This document shows, one piece after another, positions 50,191 through 57,339 of a stretch of DNA of 64,000 bases (its first letter is position 1; the number at the start of each line of letters is the position of its first letter). Origin of the DNA: Lactiplantibacillus pentosus (lineage in GTDB: Bacteria; Bacillota; Bacilli; Lactobacillales; Lactobacillaceae); assembly GCF_003641185.1 (NCBI RefSeq), contig NZ_CP032757.1, forward strand, positions 1 to 64,000, read 5' to 3'. Made by a program: the position numbers and the translations under genes. Below the pieces are notes generated by a model. The model was not told the DNA's origin, made no database searches, and saw nothing but the letters and a program-made list of their open reading frames with translations.

Positions 50191-51291
50191 ATGAGTTTTT
50201 TCGTTAAAAGCAGTACCACCAGCGGCACGCATGATCCGGTAGCTGACGCCTTGGTTAGTTTATCAAGCAATGACCCCTATACGTTTGTAAGTGCGTCGGT
50301 ACTGCGCAATAGTGACATTTACGCGGCAATTAACATTATTGCGAGCGATATTGCCAGCAATCCGATTGTTTGCGATACGGCCATTTTTAACACGATGATT
50401 AATCAGACCCCCAATAGCCAAATGGACGGCTACCATTTCAAATATGCGTTGGCGGCTAACCTGTTACTCAATGGCAATAGTTTTGCCGAGATTTTGCCTA
50501 ATCACACACTTAAATTTGTGCAAAATAACCAAATGACAGTTGAACAAGATGACGTCAGTGGGGCGTTGACCTACACCTATACCCCAATTGGCGGTAATAG
50601 TCGTCAGATTGCGCCTAACAACATTTTACATTTTAAATATTTCACCAAAGACGGCGTATCGGGAATTAGTCCTCTATATGCCCTCAAAGATGAGCGCCAG
50701 ATTCAGTCGGCCGGCAATAAATTGCTAACCGGCTTTTTTACTGCTGGTGTGCACGGCACCACGATTATTAAAGTCCATCAATCTGATTTAGGGCCGGAAG
50801 CTAAGGGCAATATTCGCAACCAGTTTGATGAAGCCAATACGGGTGACAACGCGATCAACACGATTGTGACCGATGACACGATGGATATTAGTAACTTATC
50901 CTTAAATACCGATGTGTTAAAACTGGTCAACTCGAATGACTGGACGACCCGACAAATTGCTAAAGCCTTTGGCTTACCACCGGAGCGCTTAGGGGTTGAG
51001 AACGATCATTCTAACCAAGAGCAAAGTGGCGTGCAGTATCTACAAGGGACGTTGCAACATTACTTTGATAGCTTTACCAGCGAGCTGTCATTCAAGTTTG
51101 GCCATGACTTCACGTTTAATACGGACAAGCTATTGAGCCTTGATCCGCAAACGCAACAAGCCCAAGCGGTGGCTGGTTTCACTGGCGGCGTTATGAGCCG
51201 TAACGAAGCGCGGGCCAAGATTGGCTTGCCACCAACTGACGATGGCAATATTTTCTTAAACTTACAAAAGAATGGAGTGACTAATTCATGA
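50191..51291 (+). CDS. Phage portal protein
   Basis: Twelve-fold ring at the head vertex through which DNA enters. The 366 residues match the HK97-type portal: VLRNSDIYAAINIIASDIASNP near 38, NILHFKYFTKDGVSGISPL near 147, and RQIAKAFGLPPERLGVENDHSNQEQS (about 252-277, shown only for location). AAAGAGGTG precedes ATG 50191. The length is slightly short but complete. It overlaps the protease-capsid gene by 4 nt. Confidence 0.95.
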   Translation: MSFFVKSSTTSGTHDPVADALVSLSSNDPYTFVSASVLRNSDIYAAINIIASDIASNPIVCDTAIFNTMINQTPNSQMDGYHFKYALAANLLLNGNSFAEILPNHTLKFVQNNQMTVEQDDVSGALTYTYTPIGGNSRQIAPNNILHFKYFTKDGVSGISPLYALKDERQIQSAGNKLLTGFFTAGVHGTTIIKVHQSDLGPEAKGNIRNQFDEANTGDNAINTIVTDDTMDISNLSLNTDVLKLVNSNDWTTRQIAKAFGLPPERLGVENDHSNQEQSGVQYLQGTLQHYFDSFTSELSFKFGHDFTFNTDKLLSLDPQTQQAQAVAGFTGGVMSRNEARAKIGLPPTDDGNIFLNLQKNGVTNS

Positions 51292-52817
51292 AACAAGACC
51301 GACGGTTAACGATTGACGCCGAATTGCGAGCACAAACGCCGCAACCAGAAACACCCGAAGACGGGCCAGCTGAAAATTCAGCAGACCCGCAACCTAAAGA
51401 TTCCCAAACAAGCAAGGGCAAAACAATTAGTGGTTATGCAATTGTATGGAACTCGCCAAGTAAAGACTTAGGCGGCTTCACTGAGGTTGTTACCCCTAAG
51501 GCCCTTGATGGTGTCGATTTATCAAATGTTCTTATGCTTAATAACCACGACTATACTCAAGTGCTAGCCAGTGTTAAGGCGGGCACGTTAACGCTAGAAA
51601 CGGACGACAAGGGGCTACATTTCACCGCACAGTTGCCGAATACGTCGTTTGCTAATGACGTCTATGAAGAAGTTCAAAGTGGGAACGTTGATTCTTGTTC
51701 ATTTGGCTTTGATAGTGACGACGACACCGATGAATGGGCTAAAGATGATGATGGCAATATCACCCGAACCATTAATCAAGTTAAGAGCTTGTTCGATGTG
51801 TCAGTGGTAGCCGTTCCCGCTTATGACGATACCAATGTACAAGTTGATACCCGTAGCTATGAAAAATTTATTAACCAAGAAAAGGAGCCTGACAACATGG
51901 CAAAACAAACAATTATTGATCCTAACAGCAATGAAAACAAAACTGGCATTCCCGCCTTTGAGCAATATGTACGGACACACGGGGAAACACGAGACGGCTT
52001 AAAGACGGACGGTGCCAGTGCCGTTATTCCTAAGGAACTGATTACCCCTGTTTTCCAATTAAAGCAATCTAAGTACAACCTTGCCCAATATGCAACGGTT
52101 AAGCAAGTTTCTAGCGGTTCCGGGACTTATCCAATTGCCACTAGTCAACAATCTGCGGTACTGGCTACTAAGGACGAACTAGCGGACATTGCCGATGTTG
52201 ACGCGAACATGTTTACGGAAGTGCCGTTTGATGTGAAGACCCGGGCGGGTAAGATTGCCTTATCTAATGAAGTGGTCGAAGACGCCGAAGTTGATATTGT
52301 CAGCGAAGTTAAAACCCAATTACAACAATTGGTTGATAACACGGACAACACGCAGATCATGGGCCTGTTAACGGGTAGCAATTTCACTAAGGCAACTGCC
52401 ACCAGTATTGATGATCTTAAAAAGATTTTCAACGTGACGTTAGATCCCGCCTTGAGCAAAATGTGGTTAGTGAACCAATCCGGGTTCAATTACCTTGATA
52501 CACTCAAGGACACCGAGGGCCGTTACTTATTACAGCCTAATCCAACAGCACCCAGTGGTTTCACCTTATTAGGGGCACCAGTCGTCATGATCAGTGATAA
52601 ATTACTGGCTAACAACGCGGACGGGACGTTCCCAATGATTGCGGGGGACTTATCACAAGCCGTGGCGGTTTTCCGGCGTAACCAAGTAACTGCCCAATGG
52701 GACAAGTTCGACCAGTTCAGTCAAGGACTTTCCGTCATTGTGCGGAATGATTATGAAGTGATTGATAAGACCGCTGTAATCAACGTGGCGTTAGGAACTG
52801 CGACTGCTGGTAAGTAA
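51288..52817 (+). CDS. Prohead protease fused to HK97-type major capsid protein
   Basis: One 509-residue polyprotein. Residues about 40-190 are an HK97-family prohead protease (SGYAIVWNSPSKDLGGFTEV, catalytic His in LNNHDYTQVLAS, Ser in VDSCSFGF). From residue 204 it is a major capsid protein (GIPAFEQYVRTHGETRDGL onward). An internal ATG at 51897 (Met 204) is preceded by AAAGGAG with a 9-bp gap, so free capsid protein could also be translated. Self-cleavage would otherwise separate the two parts. Fusions of this kind are known in phages but are uncommon. Confidence 0.93.
   Translation: MKQDRRLTIDAELRAQTPQPETPEDGPAENSADPQPKDSQTSKGKTISGYAIVWNSPSKDLGGFTEVVTPKALDGVDLSNVLMLNNHDYTQVLASVKAGTLTLETDDKGLHFTAQLPNTSFANDVYEEVQSGNVDSCSFGFDSDDDTDEWAKDDDGNITRTINQVKSLFDVSVVAVPAYDDTNVQVDTRSYEKFINQEKEPDNMAKQTIIDPNSNENKTGIPAFEQYVRTHGETRDGLKTDGASAVIPKELITPVFQLKQSKYNLAQYATVKQVSSGSGTYPIATSQQSAVLATKDELADIADVDANMFTEVPFDVKTRAGKIALSNEVVEDAEVDIVSEVKTQLQQLVDNTDNTQIMGLLTGSNFTKATATSIDDLKKIFNVTLDPALSKMWLVNQSGFNYLDTLKDTEGRYLLQPNPTAPSGFTLLGAPVVMISDKLLANNADGTFPMIAGDLSQAVAVFRRNQVTAQWDKFDQFSQGLSVIVRNDYEVIDKTAVINVALGTATAGK
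51881..51899 (+). promoter_or_regulatory. Internal ribosome site and start for free capsid protein
   Basis: AAAGGAG (51881-51887), 9-bp gap, ATG (51897-51899) in frame with the fusion gene, exactly at the protease/capsid junction. Confidence 0.65.
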
Positions 52818-52930
52818 TCGTACCCACTTTTGGGGACGGCTATACAAAGGGGTCGTGATTTGCGACTCCCTATACATAAATTAAAACTAAGGGGGCACGA
52901 TTCGTTACCCCCCTAAAAAGGAGTGATTAC

Positions 52931-53200
52931 ATGGCTGTAACCGTTGATGATATTAAACTAAGCCTAAGGATTGATGTAACCGAAGATGATCCAATGATTC
53001 AAAGCTATTTAGACGCCGCCAAGGACTACGTGCAGACGGCCGTTAGCAAGAATGAAGATCTGACTGTCTATAAACAGTATGACTTTGCTGTATCGTTGCT
53101 GACACAATTCTGGTATCAAAATCGAGTAACCGATATGACAAAGACACCGTATCAAGTTGTCAGCATGATCCAGCAATTGCGCGGATTAGTAACCGGATAA
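52931..53200 (+). CDS. Head-tail connector protein (gp6-like)
   Basis: Ring protein that joins portal to the tail or head-completion complex. 89 residues: TVDDIKLSLRIDVTEDDPMIQSYLDAAKDYV, shown here by its parts LRIDVTEDDPMIQ and YLDAAKDYVQ, is the gp6/phage_connect family N-terminus; FAVSLLTQFWYQNR follows. AAAAAGGAGTG precedes ATG 52931. The 113-bp gap before it holds two hairpins (GGGGTCG / CGACTCCC and AGGGGG / CCCCCT). No tail genes follow. Confidence 0.85.
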   Translation: MAVTVDDIKLSLRIDVTEDDPMIQSYLDAAKDYVQTAVSKNEDLTVYKQYDFAVSLLTQFWYQNRVTDMTKTPYQVVSMIQQLRGLVTG

Positions 53201-53215
53201 GTTTTAAAGTGAACG

Positions 53216-53231
53216 TGTTTCATGTGAAACA
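53216..53231. promoter_or_regulatory. parS-like palindrome near the island's right end
   Basis: TGTTTCATGTGAAACA differs from the perfect parS at 17450 by a single central base. It mirrors the weaker site at 40266 near the left end. Confidence 0.5.
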
Positions 53232-53306
53232 ATTATAAGTGAAAATATTTGTTTTAAGTGTTATAATATAATTATCCAAGTATTAATAGTATTGATATTA
53301 GCCAAG

Positions 53307-53331
53307 ACGGGGTGTAATAGCCCCGTTTTTT
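53307..53331 (+). terminator. Terminator after the connector gene
   Basis: Stem ACGGGG / CCCCGT, loop of 8, then six T residues. Confidence 0.85.
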
Positions 53332-53365
53332 ATACATATATCTGGAATCAGAAAGTGTGATTCCA

Positions 53366-53737
53366 ATGCGCCAAGATGTTAAGAAAATTCGTAATTTATT
53401 AAAGAAATATGCCAAACTAAAACGTGACTTGACGGCTTTTAATCAAGTTTCTAGCCCATCATTCGATGGATTATCAAGCCATAGCAGCCGAAACGGCGCT
53501 GAAAGCCGCCTGATAAACCATGTTGACCTGTCTTACCAGCTAAAAGAAGTCGAAGACGCCCTAAATGCAATTGATGATCCACAATATCAATTTATTTTAC
53601 ATGATTACGTTATTGAGAAGCATTTCACCCGCGATGAAGCTTGTAACCAATTATCGGTTAGTGTTAGCAAGTTTAATTATATGAAGAATGAAGCATTACA
53701 CGCTTTTGCAAAATTTTACAGTGATCTAACGGTTTGA
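53366..53737 (+). CDS. ArpU/RinA-like late transcription regulator
   Basis: Likely activator of packaging-gene expression. 123 residues; the C-terminal half (YVIEKHFTRDEACNQLSVSVSKFNYMKNEALHAFAKFY, cited by its parts FTRDEACNQLSVS and NYMKNEALHAFA) has the sigma-like helix-turn-helix of ArpU-family phage regulators. ATG 53366 is chosen; GTG 53357 is in frame upstream. It lies at the end of the island, after the morphogenesis genes, where phages usually have it ahead of terS. Identification is moderate. Confidence 0.6.
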   Translation: MRQDVKKIRNLLKKYAKLKRDLTAFNQVSSPSFDGLSSHSSRNGAESRLINHVDLSYQLKEVEDALNAIDDPQYQFILHDYVIEKHFTRDEACNQLSVSVSKFNYMKNEALHAFAKFYSDLTV

Positions 53738-53819
53738 ATGCCTACTATAGCCAAACTTCAACAATTTTACTGTATAATTAATAATGTGCAGTTAAATATT
53801 CACTGGAGTGTCCTTGTAA

Positions 53820-54125
53820 ATGAGTTCTTTTATAAAAAAATGGTTGTTTGAAGTTACTTTAAATATTACATTGTTAGTTGTTCCGGCTTATTTGATAGTT
53901 TCTAGCATATTTCAAGATGGCCACATAGTTTTATGCCTATGTACGCCGGTACCTGTTTTTGGAATGAATTTATTAACGTTTAATTTTATGGTTTTGTCAG
54001 TGCTTGATTTTTTGCATTGGCCGTCTGATTATTATGAACCTAAAACTATAAGAAAGGTTATTTTTGTGATACACATTACTATCGCAGTCGTTGCCTTGAT
54101 AATAAGCGTTAGACTAATGGCTTAA
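53820..54125 (+). CDS. Three-helix membrane protein, island cargo
   Basis: 101 residues with three hydrophobic segments (about 9-30, 33-62 interrupted, 79-100) and a short polar loop HWPSDYYEPKTIRK. It is AT-rich, outside the packaging operon, and near attR, the usual cargo slot. A -10-like TATAAT lies at 53772. No family recognised. Superinfection exclusion or another defence function is possible on position alone. Confidence 0.65.
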   Translation: MSSFIKKWLFEVTLNITLLVVPAYLIVSSIFQDGHIVLCLCTPVPVFGMNLLTFNFMVLSVLDFLHWPSDYYEPKTIRKVIFVIHITIAVVALIISVRLMA

Positions 54126-54127
54126 CA

Positions 54128-54161
54128 ATAAAAAAACTGTTAACCAAAGTTGGCTAACAGT
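54128..54161 (-). terminator. Minus-strand terminator inside the right end
   Basis: On the minus strand, ACTGTTAGCC pairs with GGTTAACAGT, then seven T residues. It may back up the tRNA terminator. Confidence 0.7.
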
Positions 54162-54182
54162 CACTGCCCCGCGCAAGTATTA

Positions 54183-54207
54183 AGTCACTGGAAACAGTGG
54201 CTTTTTT
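54183..54207 (+). terminator. Terminator after the membrane protein gene
   Basis: AGTCACTG-GAAA-CAGTGGCT followed by TTTTTT. Confidence 0.82.
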
Positions 54208-54217
54208 GTTATATTTC

Positions 54218-54242
54218 TGGCTTACTAATTGGCTTACTTTTA
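54218..54242. repeat. Right integrase arm-type repeat
   Basis: 25 bp with two GGCTTAC units, one difference from 40291-40315, same orientation, about 100 bp inside the right core. Confidence 0.65.
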
Positions 54243-54287
54243 TTGAAAAAAGATGACAACTGATGATAACGGTGCTTGCATTTAAAA

Positions 54288-54337
54288 CACAAAAAAACCA
54301 GTAATCACGGTGTTTTGACACTGCATGAAAACTGGTT
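54288..54337 (-). terminator. Island-borne terminator for tRNA-Lys
   Basis: On the minus strand, GCATGAAAACTGGTT-type arms pair across a small internal loop with AACCAGT, then T residues. It lies directly behind the tRNA and substitutes for the displaced native hairpin at 40142-40188, to which it is clearly similar. Confidence 0.75.
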
Positions 54338-54344
54338 AATGGTT

Positions 54345-54363
54345 TATGATGGGCAGTCAGGGG
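54345..54363. repeat. attR of the island, in the tRNA 3' end
   Basis: 19-bp core identical to 40199-40217; the last 14 bases are the end of tRNA-Lys. Confidence 0.9.
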
Positions 54364-54422
54364 ATCGAACCCTGGACCCACGGATTAAGAGTCCGTTGCT
54401 CTGCCAGCTGAGCTAACTGCCC
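54350..54422 (-). tRNA. tRNA-Lys (anticodon CTT)
   Basis: 73 nt fold as a standard cloverleaf: acceptor GGGCAGT / ACTGCCC, D arm GCTCAGCTGGCAGAGC, anticodon loop CTCTTAA (anticodon CTT, reads AAG), T arm with GGTTCGATCC. Discriminator A; CCA is not encoded. Its 3' end is regenerated by the inserted island. Confidence 0.96.
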
Positions 54423-54439
54423 ATAACTCAACAAAAAAT

Positions 54440-54468
54440 ATAATATCATGAATTCTGAGTTCTGACAA
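54440..54468 (-). promoter_or_regulatory. Promoter of tRNA-Lys
   Basis: On the minus strand TTGTCA (54463-54468), 17 bp, TATTAT (54440-54445), about 18 bp before the tRNA. Confidence 0.72.
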
Positions 54469-54608
54469 CACTATTTTGTGTTTTTTTTCAAAAAAACGCA
54501 AATTTTTGCTGAATTACCTATGAAAACGGTTACCGTAATTATCAGATTATTTTCCGGGAAATACTACGGCCACGCGGATTGGCAATCAAAGAAAGCCAAC
54601 CCTATTTG

Positions 54609-54617
54609 TGATATACT
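54609..54617 (+). promoter_or_regulatory. walR promoter (-10)
   Basis: Extended -10 TGATATACT (TATACT at 54612-54617), about 130 bp before walR. No clear -35 is visible, as allowed for extended -10 promoters. Confidence 0.5.
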
Positions 54618-54743
54618 AAAAACAGTGTTGAATTTTATTTCAACCGACCTGACGCGAGAAAAGTGACCTTTTCTCGTAATTAATCGTGAACCACCTTAAA
54701 ATTGAAATGTAAACCTGTTTTCCCCTAAGGAGGAAGAATCGTT

Positions 54744-55451
54744 ATGAAAAAAATCTTAGTTGTTGATGATGAAAAACCAATCTCCGATATTATGAAGTTT
54801 AATTTGACTAAAGAAGGCTATGAAGTTCACGTCGCCGCTGACGGTGAGGAAGCCTTGCAAAAAGTCGATGAAGTCCATCCTGATTTGATCCTCTTAGACT
54901 TAATGTTGCCGAAGATGGACGGCCTGGAAGTCGCCCGGCAAGTCCGGAAGAATTATGACATGCCAATCATCATGGTCACGGCCAAGGATTCTGAATTGGA
55001 TAAAGTCCTAGGACTCGAACTCGGTGCCGATGATTATGTGACTAAGCCGTTCTCAAACCGCGAGTTAGTGGCTCGGGTCAAGGCAAACTTACGGCGGCAA
55101 GGTGCGCCAAGTGCGCAGCCGGCCGAAGTCGAAGAGAATTCAGATATCGAAATCGGTGATTTGGTCATCCATCCTGAGGCTTACATGGTCTCCAAACGTG
55201 GTGAAAACATTGAATTGACGCATCGTGAATTTGAATTACTACATTACTTAGCCCAACACATTGGTCAAGTGATGACGCGTGAACACTTGTTGCAGACGGT
55301 CTGGGGCTACGATTACTTTGGTGATGTCCGGACCGTTGATGTGACCGTACGACGTTTGCGTGAAAAAGTTGAAGATAATCCGAGTCACCCGAAATGGCTG
55401 GTGACACGGCGGGGTGTGGGTTACTACCTCCGCAATCCAGAAAACGAGTAG
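54744..55451 (+). CDS. walR: Response regulator WalR (YycF/VicR)
   Basis: Essential OmpR-family regulator of cell-wall hydrolases in low-GC Gram-positives. The 235 residues have a receiver domain with acidic pair Asp 8-9, phospho-Asp 52 in LLDLMLP and Lys in TKPF near 102, then a winged-helix domain (about 135-232) with [12 protein letters not shown] and [18 protein letters not shown] precedes ATG 54744. It heads the wal operon. Confidence 0.97.
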   Translation: MKKILVVDDEKPISDIMKFNLTKEGYEVHVAADGEEALQKVDEVHPDLILLDLMLPKMDGLEVARQVRKNYDMPIIMVTAKDSELDKVLGLELGADDYVTKPFSNRELVARVKANLRRQGAPSAQPAEVEENSDIEIGDLVIHPEAYMVSKRGENIELTHREFELLHYLAQHIGQVMTREHLLQTVWGYDYFGDVRTVDVTVRRLREKVEDNPSHPKWLVTRRGVGYYLRNPENE

Positions 55452-55464
55452 AGGTTGCTAAACC

Positions 55465-57339
55465 GTGTTGAGATTTAAACGGAAAAATTTTTTTAAAACG
55501 ATTAATTTTAAAATCGCGCTAGTCTTTGCCTTACTATTACTAATTACGTTGGAAATCGTTGGGGCGATTTTTGTGAAACAGCTGGAATCGCGTAACATTC
55601 AAGATTTCAAACAGTCTGTTCAAATTCCAACCTATATTGACAACTCGTTAGCGGAACAATTGACCGTTAATAATACGAGTAAAGCCAATGGTCAGATTAA
55701 GACGATTCTTTCCAACTATAATAATACGAATGTTGACGAGATTCGGGTCGTTGACAGCAAGGGGACGATTCGCGGGACTAGTGACGTTAATGATCAATCG
55801 ATCGTCGGTCAAAAAACAACGGACCGGAACGTGAAGAACGCAATTTATAACAATCGAACTTACACCAAGAGTACCTATGATACGCAGAATAATGGTCGTT
55901 ACTATATTTCAATCGTGCCACTGTATAGCTCCAACTCGACTGGGAACAGTAGCCAGTTAGTCGGGGTCTTGTATGTCCGTGCGAATATGAAGTCGGTCTA
56001 TAGTACGATCAACAACATCATGGGGATCTTTGTGATTGCCTCGTTAGTCGCGATGCTGTTAGGACTAGGGATTGCCATCATTATTGCCCGGGCAATAACG
56101 CGACCGATTGAAGAAATGAAGCAACAAACCCAGCGAATCGCGCGTGGCGACTATGCGGGCCAAGTGCGTGTTTATAGTGATGACGAATTGGGCCAATTGG
56201 CGAAAGCCATCAATAACTTATCGATTCGAGTCGAGGAATCGCAAGAATCGACTGAAGCGGAACGGCGGCGTTTGGACAGTGTGCTCTCCCACATGAGTGA
56301 TGGCGTTATTGCGACTGACCGCCGCGGTAACATTACGATCATTAATGAAACGGCCTCGGATTTTATGGATGTGACCGCAGAAAAGGCGATTGGGAGTTCG
56401 ATTTTAGACGTCCTCAAGATTCGTGACGACTATTCGTTACGTGACTTGATTGAGAATCAGGACGAATTAATGTTAGACCTCTCATCTAATGAGCGTGATT
56501 TGATTCTGAATGCTTACTTCTCACTGATTCAGCGGGAATCTGGCTTCATTAGTGGGTTAGTCTGCGTGCTCCACGACGTCACAGAACAACAGAAGATCGA
56601 TAATGACCGCAAACAGTTCGTTTCCAACGTCTCACATGAATTGCGGACGCCGCTGACGAGTTTGCGGAGTTATATTGAAGCATTGAGTGACGGGGCATGG
56701 AAGGATCCAGAAGTCGCCCCGGGCTTTTTGAAGGTGACACAAGAAGAGACGGACCGGATGATTCGCATGATCAATGAACTCCTGAGCCTGTCACGGATGG
56801 ACTCCGGAACGACCCGTGTTGACATGGAGCTGGTTAATATCAACGAGATGTTCAACTATGTTCTGGACCGATTCGATATGATTTTGAAGAAGGATGACAA
56901 TCCGGCGAAGTATTACACGATCAAACGAGAATTTACCAAACGAGACTTGTGGGTCGAAATCGATACCGATAAGTTCACCCAAGTCCTCGACAACATTATG
57001 AACAATGCCATCAAGTATTCACCAGATGGTGGCGTCGTCACTTGCCGCTTGTTGGAGACGCATAACCAGGTCATCATTAGTATTTCTGACCAAGGCCTGG
57101 GGATTCCACGAGCAGACCTCAACCACGTCTTTGACCGTTTCTTCCGCGTGGATAAAGCGCGGTCGCGTGCTCAAGGTGGGACTGGGCTTGGTTTGGCGAT
57201 TTCGAAGGAAGTTGTCCAGATGCTAGGCGGTCGCATTTGGGTCGATAGTGTTGAAGGTAAGGGGTCGACGTTCTACATTTCCTTGCCGTACGAACCTTAT
57301 GAGGAGGAGGACCTTTGGGATGACGACTCACAAGATTAG
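55465..57339 (+). CDS. walK: Sensor histidine kinase WalK (YycG/VicK)
   Basis: Membrane kinase that phosphorylates WalR. The 624 residues have TM1 (about 14-37), an extracellular Cache/PDC-like sensor (38-183), TM2 (184-209), HAMP (210-262), PAS (about 265-375), HisKA with His 391 in SNVSHELRTPLTSL, and HATPase with NAIKYSPDGG and DQGLGIPR. Two TMs with a large outer domain is the staphylococcal/bacillus form, unlike the single-TM streptococcal form. GTG-less start: TTG at 55465 (gtgTTGaga). Confidence 0.96.
   Translation: MLRFKRKNFFKTINFKIALVFALLLLITLEIVGAIFVKQLESRNIQDFKQSVQIPTYIDNSLAEQLTVNNTSKANGQIKTILSNYNNTNVDEIRVVDSKGTIRGTSDVNDQSIVGQKTTDRNVKNAIYNNRTYTKSTYDTQNNGRYYISIVPLYSSNSTGNSSQLVGVLYVRANMKSVYSTINNIMGIFVIASLVAMLLGLGIAIIIARAITRPIEEMKQQTQRIARGDYAGQVRVYSDDELGQLAKAINNLSIRVEESQESTEAERRRLDSVLSHMSDGVIATDRRGNITIINETASDFMDVTAEKAIGSSILDVLKIRDDYSLRDLIENQDELMLDLSSNERDLILNAYFSLIQRESGFISGLVCVLHDVTEQQKIDNDRKQFVSNVSHELRTPLTSLRSYIEALSDGAWKDPEVAPGFLKVTQEETDRMIRMINELLSLSRMDSGTTRVDMELVNINEMFNYVLDRFDMILKKDDNPAKYYTIKREFTKRDLWVEIDTDKFTQVLDNIMNNAIKYSPDGGVVTCRLLETHNQVIISISDQGLGIPRADLNHVFDRFFRVDKARSRAQGGTGLGLAISKEVVQMLGGRIWVDSVEGKGSTFYISLPYEPYEEEDLWDDDSQD

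Larger units (their letters stand above)
40199..54363. mobile_element. cf-PICI-like phage satellite island in tRNA-Lys
   Basis: A 14.1-kb element between direct repeats of TATGATGGGCAGTCAGGGG (40199-40217 and 54345-54363), the latter in the 3' end of tRNA-Lys. Gene content in order: integrase and repressor (minus); then AlpA-like regulator, small proteins, primase-polymerase, VapE-type helicase, origin-like iterons, two unknowns, head-closure protein, HNH nuclease, terS, terL, DUF1056-like, portal, protease-capsid fusion, connector, ArpU-like regulator, membrane protein. Tail, holin and lysin genes are absent. This fits capsid-forming PICIs, known satellites that make their own heads and take tails from a helper. 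A decayed prophage is the alternative, but all genes look intact and ordered. Confidence 0.85.

Noticed and set aside
40199-54363. Interpretation as a full prophage
   Set aside because: No tail, tape-measure, holin, lysin or replication-lysis genes; 14 kb is too small and the remaining genes are intact and compact.
54478-54666. 62-residue frame upstream of walR
   Set aside because: Covers the walR promoter region; poor start context and no family.
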